Assembly (NCBI RefSeq): GCF_009849585.1
Contig: NZ_VCRN01000018.1
Span: 1-64,000 of the forward strand
DNA from: Bacillus sp. ZZV12-4809
Lineage (GTDB): Bacteria; Bacillota; Bacilli; Bacillales; Cytobacillaceae
Direction: 5' to 3'
DNA length: 64,000 nt
Made by a program: the position numbers and the translations under genes. The notes under the pieces were generated by a model. The model worked only from the letters and a program-made list of their open reading frames with translations, was not told where the DNA came from and searched no databases. Shown here piece by piece: positions 7,983-15,886 of this stretch. Each line of letters starts with the position of its first letter. Within the stretch, counting starts at the first letter, position 1.

Positions 7983-8243
7983 TTACATAGCGCAGGAGCC
8001 ATTATTCTTGATTTCAAGGAGACGTACGGAAATTTCCTTGCAATTGTCCAGAGGGATGACTTCCTCAAAGGAAAATTCATATATAGCTTGAATCCTCCTG
8101 GCTAATTCCATCTGATCATCCAGATCATGAACTGCCTGAATTGTATCTGCAATTTCAGTGACATAATTGCCCGGCCCCACTCCAAATGGATCCCACTGAT
8201 CCAGAGTATAGACAAGCAAAAGATTCGTTTGCTGCATTTCCAT
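7983..8243 (-). CDS. yugE: YugE-like small protein (DUF1871)
   Basis: An 86-residue acidic, soluble protein with DPFGVGPGNYVTEIADTIQAVHD and the tail EISVRLLEIKNNGSCAM, which fit the YugE/DUF1871 family as I recall it. No function is established. ATG 8243 is preferred because AGGTGA lies just upstream; GTG 8252 overlaps that site. It is convergent with yugF and divergent from patB, as in B. subtilis. Confidence 0.75.
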   Translation of the reverse strand: MEMQQTNLLLVYTLDQWDPFGVGPGNYVTEIADTIQAVHDLDDQMELARRIQAIYEFSFEEVIPLDNCKEISVRLLEIKNNGSCAM

Positions 8244-8356
8244 TTCTATCACCTATTATTATTCGGCTGAATGAAGCCGCAATATTTTAATTATTAGCTT
8301 CAATATCATATCATAGAGTCAGGGTACATAAAAGAATTCTAAAGGCGGTGACAGGG

Positions 8357-9526
8357 TTGGATCGTTTTAAGTTCCATCAGAAAATTAGCAGGGAAAATAC
8401 AGCTTCTGTTAAGTGGGATATGACCAGGGAGGTATTCGGCAGAACCGATGTATTGCCGATGTGGGTAGCAGATATGGATTTTCAGCCACCCGATGAAGTG
8501 AAGAAAGCGATAGAAGAAAGAATAGCACACGGGGTCTACGGATACACGTTTGCTCCTGACTCAACCGCGGAGTCCATCGGACAGTGGGTTAACAAGCGTC
8601 ATGACTGGAAAATCCTTAATGAGTGGATTTTATACAGCAGTGGAGTGGTTCCATCCATCGCAACTGCCATCCGGGCTTTTACGAAAAATGAGGATAAGGT
8701 ACTGGTCCAGTCTCCCGTATATACTCCTTTCTTTGAGATGATTAAACAAAATGGACGCAAAGTCGTTAATTCTCAGCTGAAGCTCGAGAATGGCCGATAC
8801 GAAATTGATTTTGCCGATTTTGAAAACAAATTGAAAGAGGGAGTGAAGCTATTCCTCCTATGCAATCCGCACAATCCGGGAGGACGTATGTGGGATGATG
8901 AGGAACTCAGGAAAATAGGGGAACTCTGTGTAAAATATGATTGCCTTATTCTTTCCGATGAAATTCATTCTGATTTAATTTATGATGGCAAAAAACATTA
9001 TCCCATTGCTTCAATGGATCCACGATTTGCAGACATCACGGTCACCTGCATAGCTCCGACGAAAACCTGGAACCTCGCAGGAATACAAGCTTCCGCTGCG
9101 ATTATAAGCAATAAGAAACTGCGAAAGGCTTTTCAGGCAGAACAGCACAAGCAGGGATTTTTTACGCTGTCCGCCTTTGGAATCATCGGCATGGAAGCAG
9201 CCTATCGCCATGGAGAAGGATGGCTTAACAGTCTAATGGATTATCTCGCTGAAAACAAACGAACAGCAGCTGAGTTTATTGGTGAGCATCTTCCCGGCAT
9301 TCGCCTGATGGAGCCGGATGGCACCTATCTGCTATGGATGGATTGCCGCGGATTAGGTTTAAGTGATGCCGAACTCCGCAAACATCTATTGGAAAAAGGG
9401 AAACTCGCCCTGGAACCTGGTCCAAAATACGGGCCGGGCGGTGAAGGCTTTGTCCGAATGAATATTGCCTGCCCGCATGAAGTATTGGCGGAGGGGCTGG
9501 AGAGGCTAAAGCGGGCTTTTGAGTGA
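8357..9526 (+). CDS. patB: PatB/MalY-type cystathionine beta-lyase (C-S lyase)
   Basis: A 389-residue PLP enzyme. The hallmark LPMWVADMDF is near 33, NPHNPGGR near 170, and SDEIHSDL near 200. The PLP lysine is in APTKTWNLAG (about Lys236), and the tail is LEPGPKYGPGGEGFVRMN. This is the MalY/PatB group, which cleaves cystathionine or cysteine to a thiol, pyruvate and ammonia, rather than a transaminase. TTG 8357 is chosen because AAAGGCGG precedes it at normal distance and homologues begin at the same point; GTG 8348 overlaps the site. B. subtilis has kinB-kapB next; here a repeat array and accessory genes intervene. Confidence 0.88.
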   Translation: MDRFKFHQKISRENTASVKWDMTREVFGRTDVLPMWVADMDFQPPDEVKKAIEERIAHGVYGYTFAPDSTAESIGQWVNKRHDWKILNEWILYSSGVVPSIATAIRAFTKNEDKVLVQSPVYTPFFEMIKQNGRKVVNSQLKLENGRYEIDFADFENKLKEGVKLFLLCNPHNPGGRMWDDEELRKIGELCVKYDCLILSDEIHSDLIYDGKKHYPIASMDPRFADITVTCIAPTKTWNLAGIQASAAIISNKKLRKAFQAEQHKQGFFTLSAFGIIGMEAAYRHGEGWLNSLMDYLAENKRTAAEFIGEHLPGIRLMEPDGTYLLWMDCRGLGLSDAELRKHLLEKGKLALEPGPKYGPGGEGFVRMNIACPHEVLAEGLERLKRAFE

Positions 9527-9538
9527 TTGTATTTGGAG

Positions 9539-9565
9539 GCACGGCCTGGGGGCCGTGCTTTTTTT
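9539..9565 (+). terminator. Terminator of patB
   Basis: GCACGGCC-tggg-GGCCGTGC followed by seven T, 13 bp after the stop codon. Confidence 0.9.
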
Positions 9566-9601
9566 GGGCTTGTGCTGGGATGGTCGATTCCATTGTTCGG
9601 T

Positions 9602-10104
9602 TTCATGAATGCTTTATGGTGCCCCGTTTTCTTCTCTTTGCCCCCCTTTTCGGCTTCATGAACGCTTCATGGTGACCGTTTTCTTTTCTTGGCCCTCCTT
9701 TTCGGCTTCATGAATGCTTCATGGTGACCGTTTTCTTTTCTTGACCTTCCTTTTCGGCTTCATTAATGCTTTTATGGCGACTGTTTTCTTTTCTTGGCCC
9801 TCCTTTTCGGCTTCATGAACCCTTCATGGCGACCGTTTTCTTTTCTTGGCCCTCCTTTTGGGCTTCATGGACCCTTCATGGCGACCGTTTTCTTCTCTTG
9901 GGCCTCTTTTTCGCCTTCATGATCGCTTCATGGTGACCGTTTTCTTTTCTTGGCCCTCCTTTTCGGCCTCATTAATGCTTTCATGGCGACCGTTTTCTTT
10001 TCTTGACCCTCCTTTTCGGCTTCATGAACCCTTCATGGCGACCGTTTTCTTTTCTTGGCCCTCCTTTTCGGCCTCAAGAAACCTTTATGGCATCCATTTT
10101 TTCT
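9602..10104. repeat. 52-bp tandem repeat array, about 10 copies
   Basis: Units begin with TTCATGAATGCTTCATGG and continue with a C/T-rich run ending TTTTCGGC. Unit starts are near 9602, 9655, 9707, 9759, 9812, 9864, 9916, 9968, 10021 and 10073, a period of 52-53 bp with substitutions and single-base indels. The last unit decays at about 10104. Seen on the minus strand the unit is purine-rich with AAAAGGAGGGCC. The array fills the 615-bp space between patB and the NERD gene. Open frames in it are by-products of the repetition. It differs from CRISPR: no unique spacers and no cas genes. Confidence 0.95.
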
Positions 10105-10141
10105 AGTTCACCATTATTGGCTTTAATAATTCTCTGATGAC

Positions 10142-11062
10142 TCAATTCTGCTGTTCAGTATAATAAGAATACTTTCCATGTCCTTGAATGATATATTTCC
10201 TGCTTAGTACCCTCCGCACAGTTTTCTCCGAAAAAGCACCACCACACCAATCAACGATTGTTTTGGTAGTTATCTTCCGATCTGGAAACAAAACCTTATA
10301 TTCATTCACGCAACGAATTATCGCTGTATCCGCCTTTTCCTTCAAACCACATTCCCCGCACGTTAAGTAACCTTGGGTTAACGGGGTTAAAAACGAAGAA
10401 CACGAATCACACGGAACCCCTTTTCGCAATTGGGTATAATTATATTCCGGCTTTCGCATGTATGGGTTCTCTTTCAAACAGCGGGCATTTAACTGCTCGG
10501 CCAGCTTCATGTTTCTTGATGTTGTGACATTTGGGGTGTTTTTTAATTTCTCAAGGAATCGTTTTAGCTGTGGAGGAAATACGGCGGGTATATTTAGTGG
10601 AGCCTGATAAAGCTGAAAGCCTGGGTTGATAAATATGAGATGAGATTTAATGGGAAGGTGAAAGCCTAGTTCTTTTAGGAGTGCCCGTAAAAGCGTTTCG
10701 CATCTCTGCAGCTGAAGAAGAGGATTTTTTATTTCTATTTTGGAGGGAAGGGAATACCATCTTTCGTTTTCAATGCAGTAGTCTCCTTCGTAGTTTTTTA
10801 CTTCAAAGACAAAAAGAGTGCTGCCGGCGATAAGGAGGGTATCAATTTGGAAGTGGGTATTGCTGCTTTCCAGCAGGAGATCATTTAGAATGATAAAAGA
10901 GTCCGGAAAGTTCTGCAGTTCCCTGTCAAAATGAAGCTCGCCTTCAAAGCCTTTTTGTAAAAACAGATACTGGTTTTCCTCTTTCAACGGCAGTTCAAGA
11001 CGGCGGGACAGGATACGCAGCAATTCCAGCTCCCTTGATTCGAATCGGGGTCTATTATTCAT
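10142..11062 (-). CDS. NERD-domain protein with C-terminal zinc ribbon
   Basis: 306 residues. The nuclease-related domain spans about 38-155: GFEGELHFDRELQ, ILNDLLLE, QIDTLLIAGSTLFVFEVKNYEGDY. The D...E.K pattern is that of the restriction-endonuclease-like fold. A zinc ribbon follows (CDSC near 218, CGEC near 235), then a winged-helix-like tail (KTIVDWCGGAFSEKTVRRVL). It is probably a DNA-interacting, possibly nuclease, cytosolic protein; no substrate is known. ATG 11062 has GAGAGGTGA upstream. It follows the tandem repeat array and belongs to the accessory stretch that separates patB from kapB. Confidence 0.8.
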   Translation of the reverse strand: MNNRPRFESRELELLRILSRRLELPLKEENQYLFLQKGFEGELHFDRELQNFPDSFIILNDLLLESSNTHFQIDTLLIAGSTLFVFEVKNYEGDYCIENERWYSLPSKIEIKNPLLQLQRCETLLRALLKELGFHLPIKSHLIFINPGFQLYQAPLNIPAVFPPQLKRFLEKLKNTPNVTTSRNMKLAEQLNARCLKENPYMRKPEYNYTQLRKGVPCDSCSSFLTPLTQGYLTCGECGLKEKADTAIIRCVNEYKVLFPDRKITTKTIVDWCGGAFSEKTVRRVLSRKYIIQGHGKYSYYTEQQN

Positions 11063-11122
11063 ATTTCACCTCTCGTATTGGACTAATTTTATTTTAAGAA
11101 AAATTTTCCATACTCACAAGCA

Positions 11123-11153
11123 AAATCCCCTCGCGGTTCAAGCAAGGGGATTT
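11123..11153 (-). terminator. Terminator of PH-domain gene
   Basis: AAATCCCC/GGGGATTT stem with T-rich 3' flank on the minus strand, overlapping the last codons of the gene. Confidence 0.75.
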
Positions 11154-11526
11154 ACAGTACATATTCAGCAAGTACGCTCTGCACTTCGTAAATGTTCAAG
11201 CTTTTATTAAAATGTTTTTCAATCGGTTCGTCTGATCCTGAAATCCATATTTTCAATTCGGCCTCAAGATCAAAGCTGCCTGCGGTCTCAATGCTAAAAT
11301 GGGTTATGCTTTTATAAGGAATGCTATGATATTCGATTTTTTTCCCTGTGATTCCCTGCTTATCCACCAATATCAGGCGCCTGTTTGTAAAAATGAACAA
11401 ATCTCGGACAAGCCTGTAGGCTTTTTCAACCTGTTCACTCGGAGCAAGGACTGCTGAAAATTCGTCCTCGACCTCCTTAACGTCTGCTTCTGATGCATTG
11501 CCGATAAAACCATCGAAAAGTCCCAT
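11152..11526 (-). CDS. Bacterial PH-domain protein
   Basis: 124 residues covering one bacterial pleckstrin-homology domain (bPH_1 type): YRLVRDLFIFTNRRLILVDKQGITGKKIEYHSIPYKSITHF, then FDLEAELKIWISG. Family members are small cytosolic beta-barrel proteins of unknown role. ATG 11526 follows GGAGG. It stands alone between the NERD gene and sodC, with its own terminator. Confidence 0.8.
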   Translation of the reverse strand: MGLFDGFIGNASEADVKEVEDEFSAVLAPSEQVEKAYRLVRDLFIFTNRRLILVDKQGITGKKIEYHSIPYKSITHFSIETAGSFDLEAELKIWISGSDEPIEKHFNKSLNIYEVQSVLAEYVL

Positions 11527-11593
11527 CTAACTAACCTCCAATATAAGGTTTAACTCCATTATACTTGATCGTCCGGAAAAATTCCCAGTGATA

Positions 11594-11619
11594 AAGGCTT
11601 TCCCTCTCAGGAAAGCCTT
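11594..11619 (-). terminator. Terminator of sodC
   Basis: Stem AAGGCTTTCC/GGAAAGCCTT with a 6-base loop just after the sodC stop. Confidence 0.8.
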
Positions 11620-11625
11620 CAGATA

Positions 11626-12189
11626 TTATTCTTCTGTAGACGGATCGTCCTGTGCTTTTTTCTGCCCTTTTTCTTCTTTATCTTTAGAAATACGGCCACA
11701 GGCAATGCGTTCTCCGGAATCCCCTGCAGGCTGAGTCATGCCATCGTCCGGCCCTTCATGGATGACTATGGAGGTCCCTTCCTTTGTCAGCAGCGAAGTT
11801 TTGTCTTCCTTCAACGTGACCTGAGGAGCCATGAAATCAATCTTAACCTTGCCGTCATCCTCGACAATCAGGTTGGGAAGATCACCCGCATGGGAGCCCT
11901 TTGGATGCAGCAGCCCATGATCCTTATTATCAGGATTGAAATGATTCCCGGCAGATTTGAAATCTGGGGGTTCGCATTTTGCTTTTTCATGAATATGTAT
12001 GGCCAGTTCCCCCGGCGGCAGCCCGCTCAGATCTCCGCTCAATTTTACTCCGCTCGCCTGCTCCTCGACCTTAATGGTACCTAATGAATCACCTGCAGCA
12101 TTAAACATTTCAACTTCTGTATTGGTAATGTTCTCTTCCCCGCAGCCGGACAGAAGAAGAACAAACCCCAGCATTAAAGCTTTTTTCAT
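11626..12189 (-). CDS. sodC: Cu/Zn superoxide dismutase lipoprotein
   Basis: A 187-residue lipoprotein. The signal peptide ends in the lipobox LLSGC (Cys about 16). The Cu/Zn SOD domain covers about 27-165. The metal ligands are visible: IHIHE (two His), GNHFNP (bridging His), HGLLHPKGSHAGDLPN (two His and the Asp), and VIHEGPDD (His), followed by GERIACG. The two disulphide Cys (KAKCEP, IACG) are present. A charged Lys/Glu tail ends the protein. It would remove superoxide at the outer face of the membrane. B. subtilis YojM is reported to lack copper ligands, so this copy looks the more complete. ATG 12189 has GGAGG upstream. Confidence 0.9.
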   Translation of the reverse strand: MKKALMLGFVLLLSGCGEENITNTEVEMFNAAGDSLGTIKVEEQASGVKLSGDLSGLPPGELAIHIHEKAKCEPPDFKSAGNHFNPDNKDHGLLHPKGSHAGDLPNLIVEDDGKVKIDFMAPQVTLKEDKTSLLTKEGTSIVIHEGPDDGMTQPAGDSGERIACGRISKDKEEKGQKKAQDDPSTEE

Positions 12190-12250
12190 GATTGAATCCT
12201 CCATCAAGACAATTTGCCTTTAGTGTTGCCCAATCACTTTACTAATAAAC

Positions 12251-12288
12251 AGGAAAAGCTCAAGGACCCTAAGGAGCAGGCGCTGGAC
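12251..12288 (+). repeat. Interspersed repeat fragment, type A
   Basis: AAAAGCTCAAGGACCC... ending GCAGGCGCTGGA. It shares its end with copies at 40841-40895 and 54722-54992. Confidence 0.6.
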
Positions 12289-12344
12289 CGTTATCAAAAC
12301 AAAAAGGCTCTTTTCGTATAAATTGTTGTTTTTCACTTATTAAT

Positions 12345-12450
12345 GTTGCCCGTTGATTGTAGCGAGAGGATGCTCGCTTTCCGCGGGGCAGGCGGTGAGC
12401 CTCCTCGGCGCTGCGCGTCTGCGGGGTCTCACCTGTCCTGCTACTCCCGC
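12345..12450 (-). repeat. GC-rich interspersed repeat, type B
   Basis: A strongly GC-rich block (CTTTCCGCGGGGCAGGCGG, GGGGTCTCACCTGTCC) in an AT-rich gap. It has internal inverted segments (GGTGAG/CTCACC). It matches a family I recognise as abundant between genes in Bacillaceae; a decayed relative is at 47515-47625. The 417-bp gap 12190-12606 otherwise holds nothing I can identify. Confidence 0.65.
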
Positions 12451-12587
12451 AAATCATTGAATAAACTTCCTAGCGTACGCACCGCACGAAGAAAATACGC
12501 ATGCATTTTCGAGGATCTCGCACCTTCCGCTACAATCAAGTCAGTAAATATAATACAAATAGCAATAGCCTTTACGAAAACAGCCTA

Positions 12588-12616
12588 ACAAAAAAAGAAC
12601 AGCTGCTCAGCTGTTC
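12588..12616 (-). terminator. Terminator of small membrane gene
   Basis: GAACAGCTG/CAGCTGTTC with a 2-base loop, followed by seven T on the minus strand. It overlaps the stop codon of the gene. Confidence 0.8.
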
Positions 12617-12816
12617 CCCTCTTGTCTATTTTGCCTGTCAATGCGCTCTTCAAGTTCCTTCGCTTTGGCAGCTTCGCGCCTTGAAACACGGATAATTAAT
12701 CTCATGGTCAGAATGGCCCCGACTAAGAAGATGGCGAACGTTACAGCTGCAGGGCCATATTCTGATTTATCTTCAGGAAAATATAGAAACAGTGACAGTA
12801 CATACCATTGCAGCAT
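12607..12816 (-). CDS. Small membrane protein of unknown function
   Basis: 69 residues: a short hydrophobic N-terminus, one clear membrane segment (AAVTFAIFLVGAILTMRLII), then a basic-acidic helix (RREAAKAKELEERIDRQNR) probably in the cytosol. ATG 12816 sits about 9 bases after AAAGGA; an in-frame TTG at 12825 is less likely. A terminator overlaps the stop, which supports a real transcript. I do not recognise the family. Confidence 0.6.
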   Translation of the reverse strand: MLQWYVLSLFLYFPEDKSEYGPAAVTFAIFLVGAILTMRLIIRVSRREAAKAKELEERIDRQNRQEGNS

Positions 12817-12891
12817 TCTAATCAATCCTTTCTGCTAAAAGCAGTGTCCATTGAATTATTATATCAGCAATGATTGCACAGTCCAATGAAC

Positions 12892-13623
12892 TTATTTCAA
12901 TACCTCGATCTTTTCAATGACCACATCTTCCACAGGCTTGTCCTGTTCGCCTGTTTCAACCGCTGCGATGCTATCTACTACATCCATTCCCTCGATAACT
13001 TGCCCAAAGACTGTGTGCTTGTTGTCAAGCCAAGCTGTACCGCCTTTTTCATATGCCTTGATGATTTCTTCCGGATAACCAGCCTTTTCCATTTGTTCTT
13101 TCAGGCTTGGGTCAAGGGTTTTGTTCTGAACAATAAAGAATTGGCTTCCATTAGTATTTGGACCGGAATTGGCCATGGATAAAGCTCCGCGGATATTATA
13201 AAGCTCATTAGAGAATTCATCCTCAAACGCTTCGCCGTAAATACTTTCTCCACCCATTCCGGTTCCATCAGGATCGCCGCCCTGGATCATAAAGTCCTGA
13301 ATGACACGGTGAAAAATCACCCCATCGTAGTAGCCATCTTCGCTGTGCTTAATGAAATTCTCAACAGCTTTCGGAGCCTGGTCCGGGAAAAGTTTAATTT
13401 TAATATTCCCTTTTGATGTCTTCATTCCCACCAGTCTTTCATTTCCCTGTACTTCTTCAGTCAGCTGCGGAAAATTGTCCGGAGCTTCGGCTGCCTCGTT
13501 ATTTGTCTGTTTTTCTTCCGTTTCAGAGCCATTTGCATTGTCCGCTTCTTTCTCAGTGTTTGTCCCGCATGCTGACAGAATTATCATCAGAATGAGGATG
13601 GGAGTTAACATACGCAATTTCAT
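12892..13623 (-). CDS. Cyclophilin-type peptidyl-prolyl isomerase, lipoprotein
   Basis: 243 residues. The signal peptide has the lipobox ILSAC, a Glu/Asn-rich linker follows, and a cyclophilin domain covers about 60-240: [19 protein letters not shown] with the catalytic Arg, [35 protein letters not shown]. It should catalyse proline isomerisation of exported proteins at the outer membrane face. It is unrelated to the parvulin PrsA. ATG 13623 has TAGGAGGC upstream. It is divergent from kapB, at the position where B. subtilis has kinB. Confidence 0.9.
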   Translation of the reverse strand: MKLRMLTPILILMIILSACGTNTEKEADNANGSETEEKQTNNEAAEAPDNFPQLTEEVQGNERLVGMKTSKGNIKIKLFPDQAPKAVENFIKHSEDGYYDGVIFHRVIQDFMIQGGDPDGTGMGGESIYGEAFEDEFSNELYNIRGALSMANSGPNTNGSQFFIVQNKTLDPSLKEQMEKAGYPEEIIKAYEKGGTAWLDNKHTVFGQVIEGMDVVDSIAAVETGEQDKPVEDVVIEKIEVLK

Positions 13624-13743
13624 GGTTCAGCCTCCTATAAAAAATTCATCATTTTTTAGCTTACCTGATTTATTGAAAATTTGCACTTTGTTTTTTCAGG
13701 CTTCATAATAGGGGCTAAAGAAAATGTAAAAGGAGAGGTTAGG

Positions 13744-14124
13744 TTGGCAGAAGTAAAGATTGGCGACAAAGTAACAGCCATCTATAAAACGGGCAAATAT
13801 ATAGGGGAAGTAACAGATATCCGGCCGCAGCATTATCTGGTCAGAGTACTGGGGGTCCTAAAACATCCAATGCAGGGCGATTTGCATAACCCTAAACAAG
13901 CGGATGTGATGCTTTTTCATGAACGCCGGGCGCTTGCTTACAGAGAGCAGACCAATGTGCCCAAACAAATGGTAAAGCCTTTCAAAGAAGAAATACCAGA
14001 ATATATGGATTCGCTGCAGATAGCTCTGGATAAAATGAGAACCGAGCTTGAAGGAGATTCTTCCCCATGGGCGGAGCAAAGCATCAGAAACCTCGACTCC
14101 CTGGAGAAAGATTACTTTAGGTAA
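13744..14124 (+). CDS. kapB: Kinase-associated protein KapB
   Basis: 126 residues. IGDKVTAIYKTGKYIGEVTDIRPQHYLVRVL and HPMQGDLHNPKQADV..FHERRALAYREQTNVPK match KapB as recalled. In B. subtilis kapB lies behind kinB and is needed for KinB phosphorelay signalling into sporulation. TTG 13744 is the start, five bases after AAAGGAGAGG; the upstream in-frame codons precede the site. No signal peptide or lipobox is visible in this version. kinB is not in this window. Confidence 0.88.
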   Translation: MAEVKIGDKVTAIYKTGKYIGEVTDIRPQHYLVRVLGVLKHPMQGDLHNPKQADVMLFHERRALAYREQTNVPKQMVKPFKEEIPEYMDSLQIALDKMRTELEGDSSPWAEQSIRNLDSLEKDYFR

Positions 14125-14132
14125 TAATGAAA

Positions 14133-14165
14133 ACAAGCCAAATCGCTTTGATAGATTTGGCTTGT
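14133..14165. terminator. Bidirectional terminator kapB/kapD
   Basis: ACAAGCCAAATC and its exact complement GATTTGGCTTGT around a 9-base loop, between convergent genes; it reaches the kapD stop codon. Confidence 0.85.
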
Positions 14166-14785
14166 CAGGCAAATTTATTAAATAGCTTCGAGAAGTCCAC
14201 CCGGTCGCCAATTGTCGTTGGCTCCGGCTTTTGCAGATATTTTTTATCCTTTTCTACCAATCTGAAAATATTGTAAGTCGTCAAGGCATCATCCAGAGCA
14301 CGGTGATGTTTTCCTGTTCCTTCCTTGCCGTATTCCTGGACGGCTTTCCATAATCCTGTCTGATTTTGGTCACCAAAGAATCGCTTATATTCCATCGAAA
14401 GGTCCACTTCCCTGCCTCTGAAAGGAAATTCAACTCCAGCCTGGATGCAATTATTTCTAAGCACCTTCATATCCATATTTCCCCAAGTAACGATTGTGCA
14501 AGGACGATTTCTGTTCATATTCTTCATTTTCTCCACTAATTCAAGAAAATCAATCCCCTGATCCACTTGTTCCTGTGATATATGCAGAAAGGATTTACAC
14601 CGTTCAGACAATATAGGAAACCGGACCGGAGATACATATGAAGAGAACTCTTCACAAACCTGATTGCTGATAACTGATACAATGCCAGCTTCAATAATTT
14701 CCGGAAAAAATCCTCTGAAAGCACTGCCTTTATCAGGCATTGTAAACTCAAAGTCAATAAAAAGGTATTGATGTTCCTCCCCCAT
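14165..14785 (-). CDS. kapD: 3'-5' exonuclease, sporulation inhibitor KapD
   Basis: 206 residues of DEDDh exonuclease fold: Exo I FIDFEFT (Asp and Glu near 10-12), Exo II TWGNMDMKVL (about 98), Exo III HHRALDDALTTYNIF (about 160). KapD of B. subtilis blocks the KinA/KinB route to sporulation and is close to the RNase T/ERI-1 nucleases. All acidic residues and the His are present, so it is likely active. It starts at ATG 14785. Here kapB and kapD are convergent and separated by a terminator. kapBD stays as a pair although kinB is absent nearby. Confidence 0.88.
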   Translation of the reverse strand: MGEEHQYLFIDFEFTMPDKGSAFRGFFPEIIEAGIVSVISNQVCEEFSSYVSPVRFPILSERCKSFLHISQEQVDQGIDFLELVEKMKNMNRNRPCTIVTWGNMDMKVLRNNCIQAGVEFPFRGREVDLSMEYKRFFGDQNQTGLWKAVQEYGKEGTGKHHRALDDALTTYNIFRLVEKDKKYLQKPEPTTIGDRVDFSKLFNKFA

Positions 14786-15021
14786 TTTTTCACCTGCTTT
14801 ACCTTAAATTTAAACGGACTTAATTTCTTATATTATATCATGAAATATTTCAATTTTCTGATCAAATTGTTTTTTGCCGTAAATTCTCCATGATGTCCTT
14901 ATCTATAAATCTATTAATGGAACAACCGGCCGGCAAGCTGTATATTTCCATTGTTCAGAGCATACACATTAACCATATTCTATTAATTTTTAGAGACAGA
15001 TAGAGAAAAGGGGGGCATGGA

Positions 15022-15564
15022 ATGAAAAAAGGAATATGGTGTTTTTTGTTTGCAGTCCTGCTGTCAGTGGGATCTCTAATGCCTGCTGATGCTGCTGATG
15101 CGGAAAAAGAATTTGAAGACATATTAGAAGAACAGCTGCGCAGCACAGTCCATTATTACAATGAAAACTCCTTTTCAGTCATTGATGCTTACGGAATGCA
15201 GGGACAGGTAACGAAGGCCGTTACCTCTGATGACCCGAAAACATCTGAAAATGAAGAGGCTATTGAGGAATATACTTCCCATATTGGCATTGTTTTTCTG
15301 GAATTTGAACAAAAACGGGATGACCTATTTATCTTTAAGAAAAAAGATTTCTTTTACTATGATTTTGACAAAAAAGAATTCCTGACAGCTTCCAATGTGC
15401 TTGGCAATGATTCAATCAGGGAGTTTTTCGAAAGATATGTAGATGATATCGAGAAAAGAATTACCCTCTTCTCCAAGTTACTCTTCCTGTTTTTCCTTTC
15501 CTTTATCATTACGGTTCCGCTGGCAATCATGATTTTCCACAACCGCAGCCGCAGTAAATTTTAA
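15022..15564 (+). CDS. Exported membrane-anchored protein, unknown function
   Basis: 180 residues: a Sec signal peptide (KKGIWCFLFAVLLSVGSL, likely cut after ADA), a 110-residue extracellular acidic part with many aromatic residues, and a C-terminal membrane anchor (LLFLFFLSFIITVPLAIMIF) ending in a basic RSRSK tail. I do not recognise the family. ATG 15022 follows a G-rich site (AAAAGGGGGG). A strong terminator follows, so it is its own transcription unit between kapD and mrp. Confidence 0.65.
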   Translation: MKKGIWCFLFAVLLSVGSLMPADAADAEKEFEDILEEQLRSTVHYYNENSFSVIDAYGMQGQVTKAVTSDDPKTSENEEAIEEYTSHIGIVFLEFEQKRDDLFIFKKKDFFYYDFDKKEFLTASNVLGNDSIREFFERYVDDIEKRITLFSKLLFLFFLSFIITVPLAIMIFHNRSRSKF

Positions 15565-15574
15565 TACAGCAGAT

Positions 15575-15606
15575 AAAGAGGATGAGCTTCGGCACATCCT
15601 CTTTTT
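15575..15606 (+). terminator. Terminator after exported protein gene
   Basis: AAAGAGGATG/CATCCTCTTTTT with a 10-base loop. Confidence 0.85.
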
Positions 15607-15607
15607 G

Positions 15608-15660
15608 CTGCACAGCTTCAGCGCCTGCCCCAGAGCTGTTTCTCTTGAGAAGGCACTTTT
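15608..15660 (-). repeat. Decayed type A repeat fragment
   Basis: CAGCTTCAGCGCCTGCC is the reverse complement of the GGCAGGCGCTGGAGCT end found at 40873 and 54970, with one change. Confidence 0.5.
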
Positions 15661-15667
15661 GCCATCC

Positions 15668-15886
15668 TTATGATGCTGCCTGTATCCTCACATATTCTCG
15701 CGGTTCAAATACCTTCAGGTTTCGTTCATTTCCAGCTTCCACTTGATTTTCTGCCGGTAATAATTCGACCACTTCTTCGTCAACGGGAATATAGAATTCC
15801 CTTTTAGTTTGATGATCCAATATCCAGGCGCCTGCAAATAGCAGGGCAAAGATTGTAATGGCTGCTGAAATTTTATGTTTAATCAT
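15668..15886 (-). CDS. Small single-pass membrane protein, unknown
   Basis: 72 residues with one N-terminal membrane segment (ISAAITIFALLFAGAWIL) and a 45-residue, probably extracellular, acidic tail. ATG 15886 lies six bases after AGGTGGTG; the GTG codons further up fall in that site. No family recognised. It is divergent from the mrp operon across a 449-bp gap. Confidence 0.55.
   Translation of the reverse strand: MIKHKISAAITIFALLFAGAWILDHQTKREFYIPVDEEVVELLPAENQVEAGNERNLKVFEPREYVRIQAAS

Noticed and set aside
9602-10104. Possible CRISPR array
   Set aside because: Whole units repeat without unique spacers, the period is 52 bp with no short repeat/spacer division, and there are no cas genes.
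9846-10106. Open frame of 86 codons with repeated peptide inside the tandem array
   Set aside because: It arises because 3 x 52 bp is divisible by three; no ribosome site, and single-base indels between units break the pattern elsewhere.
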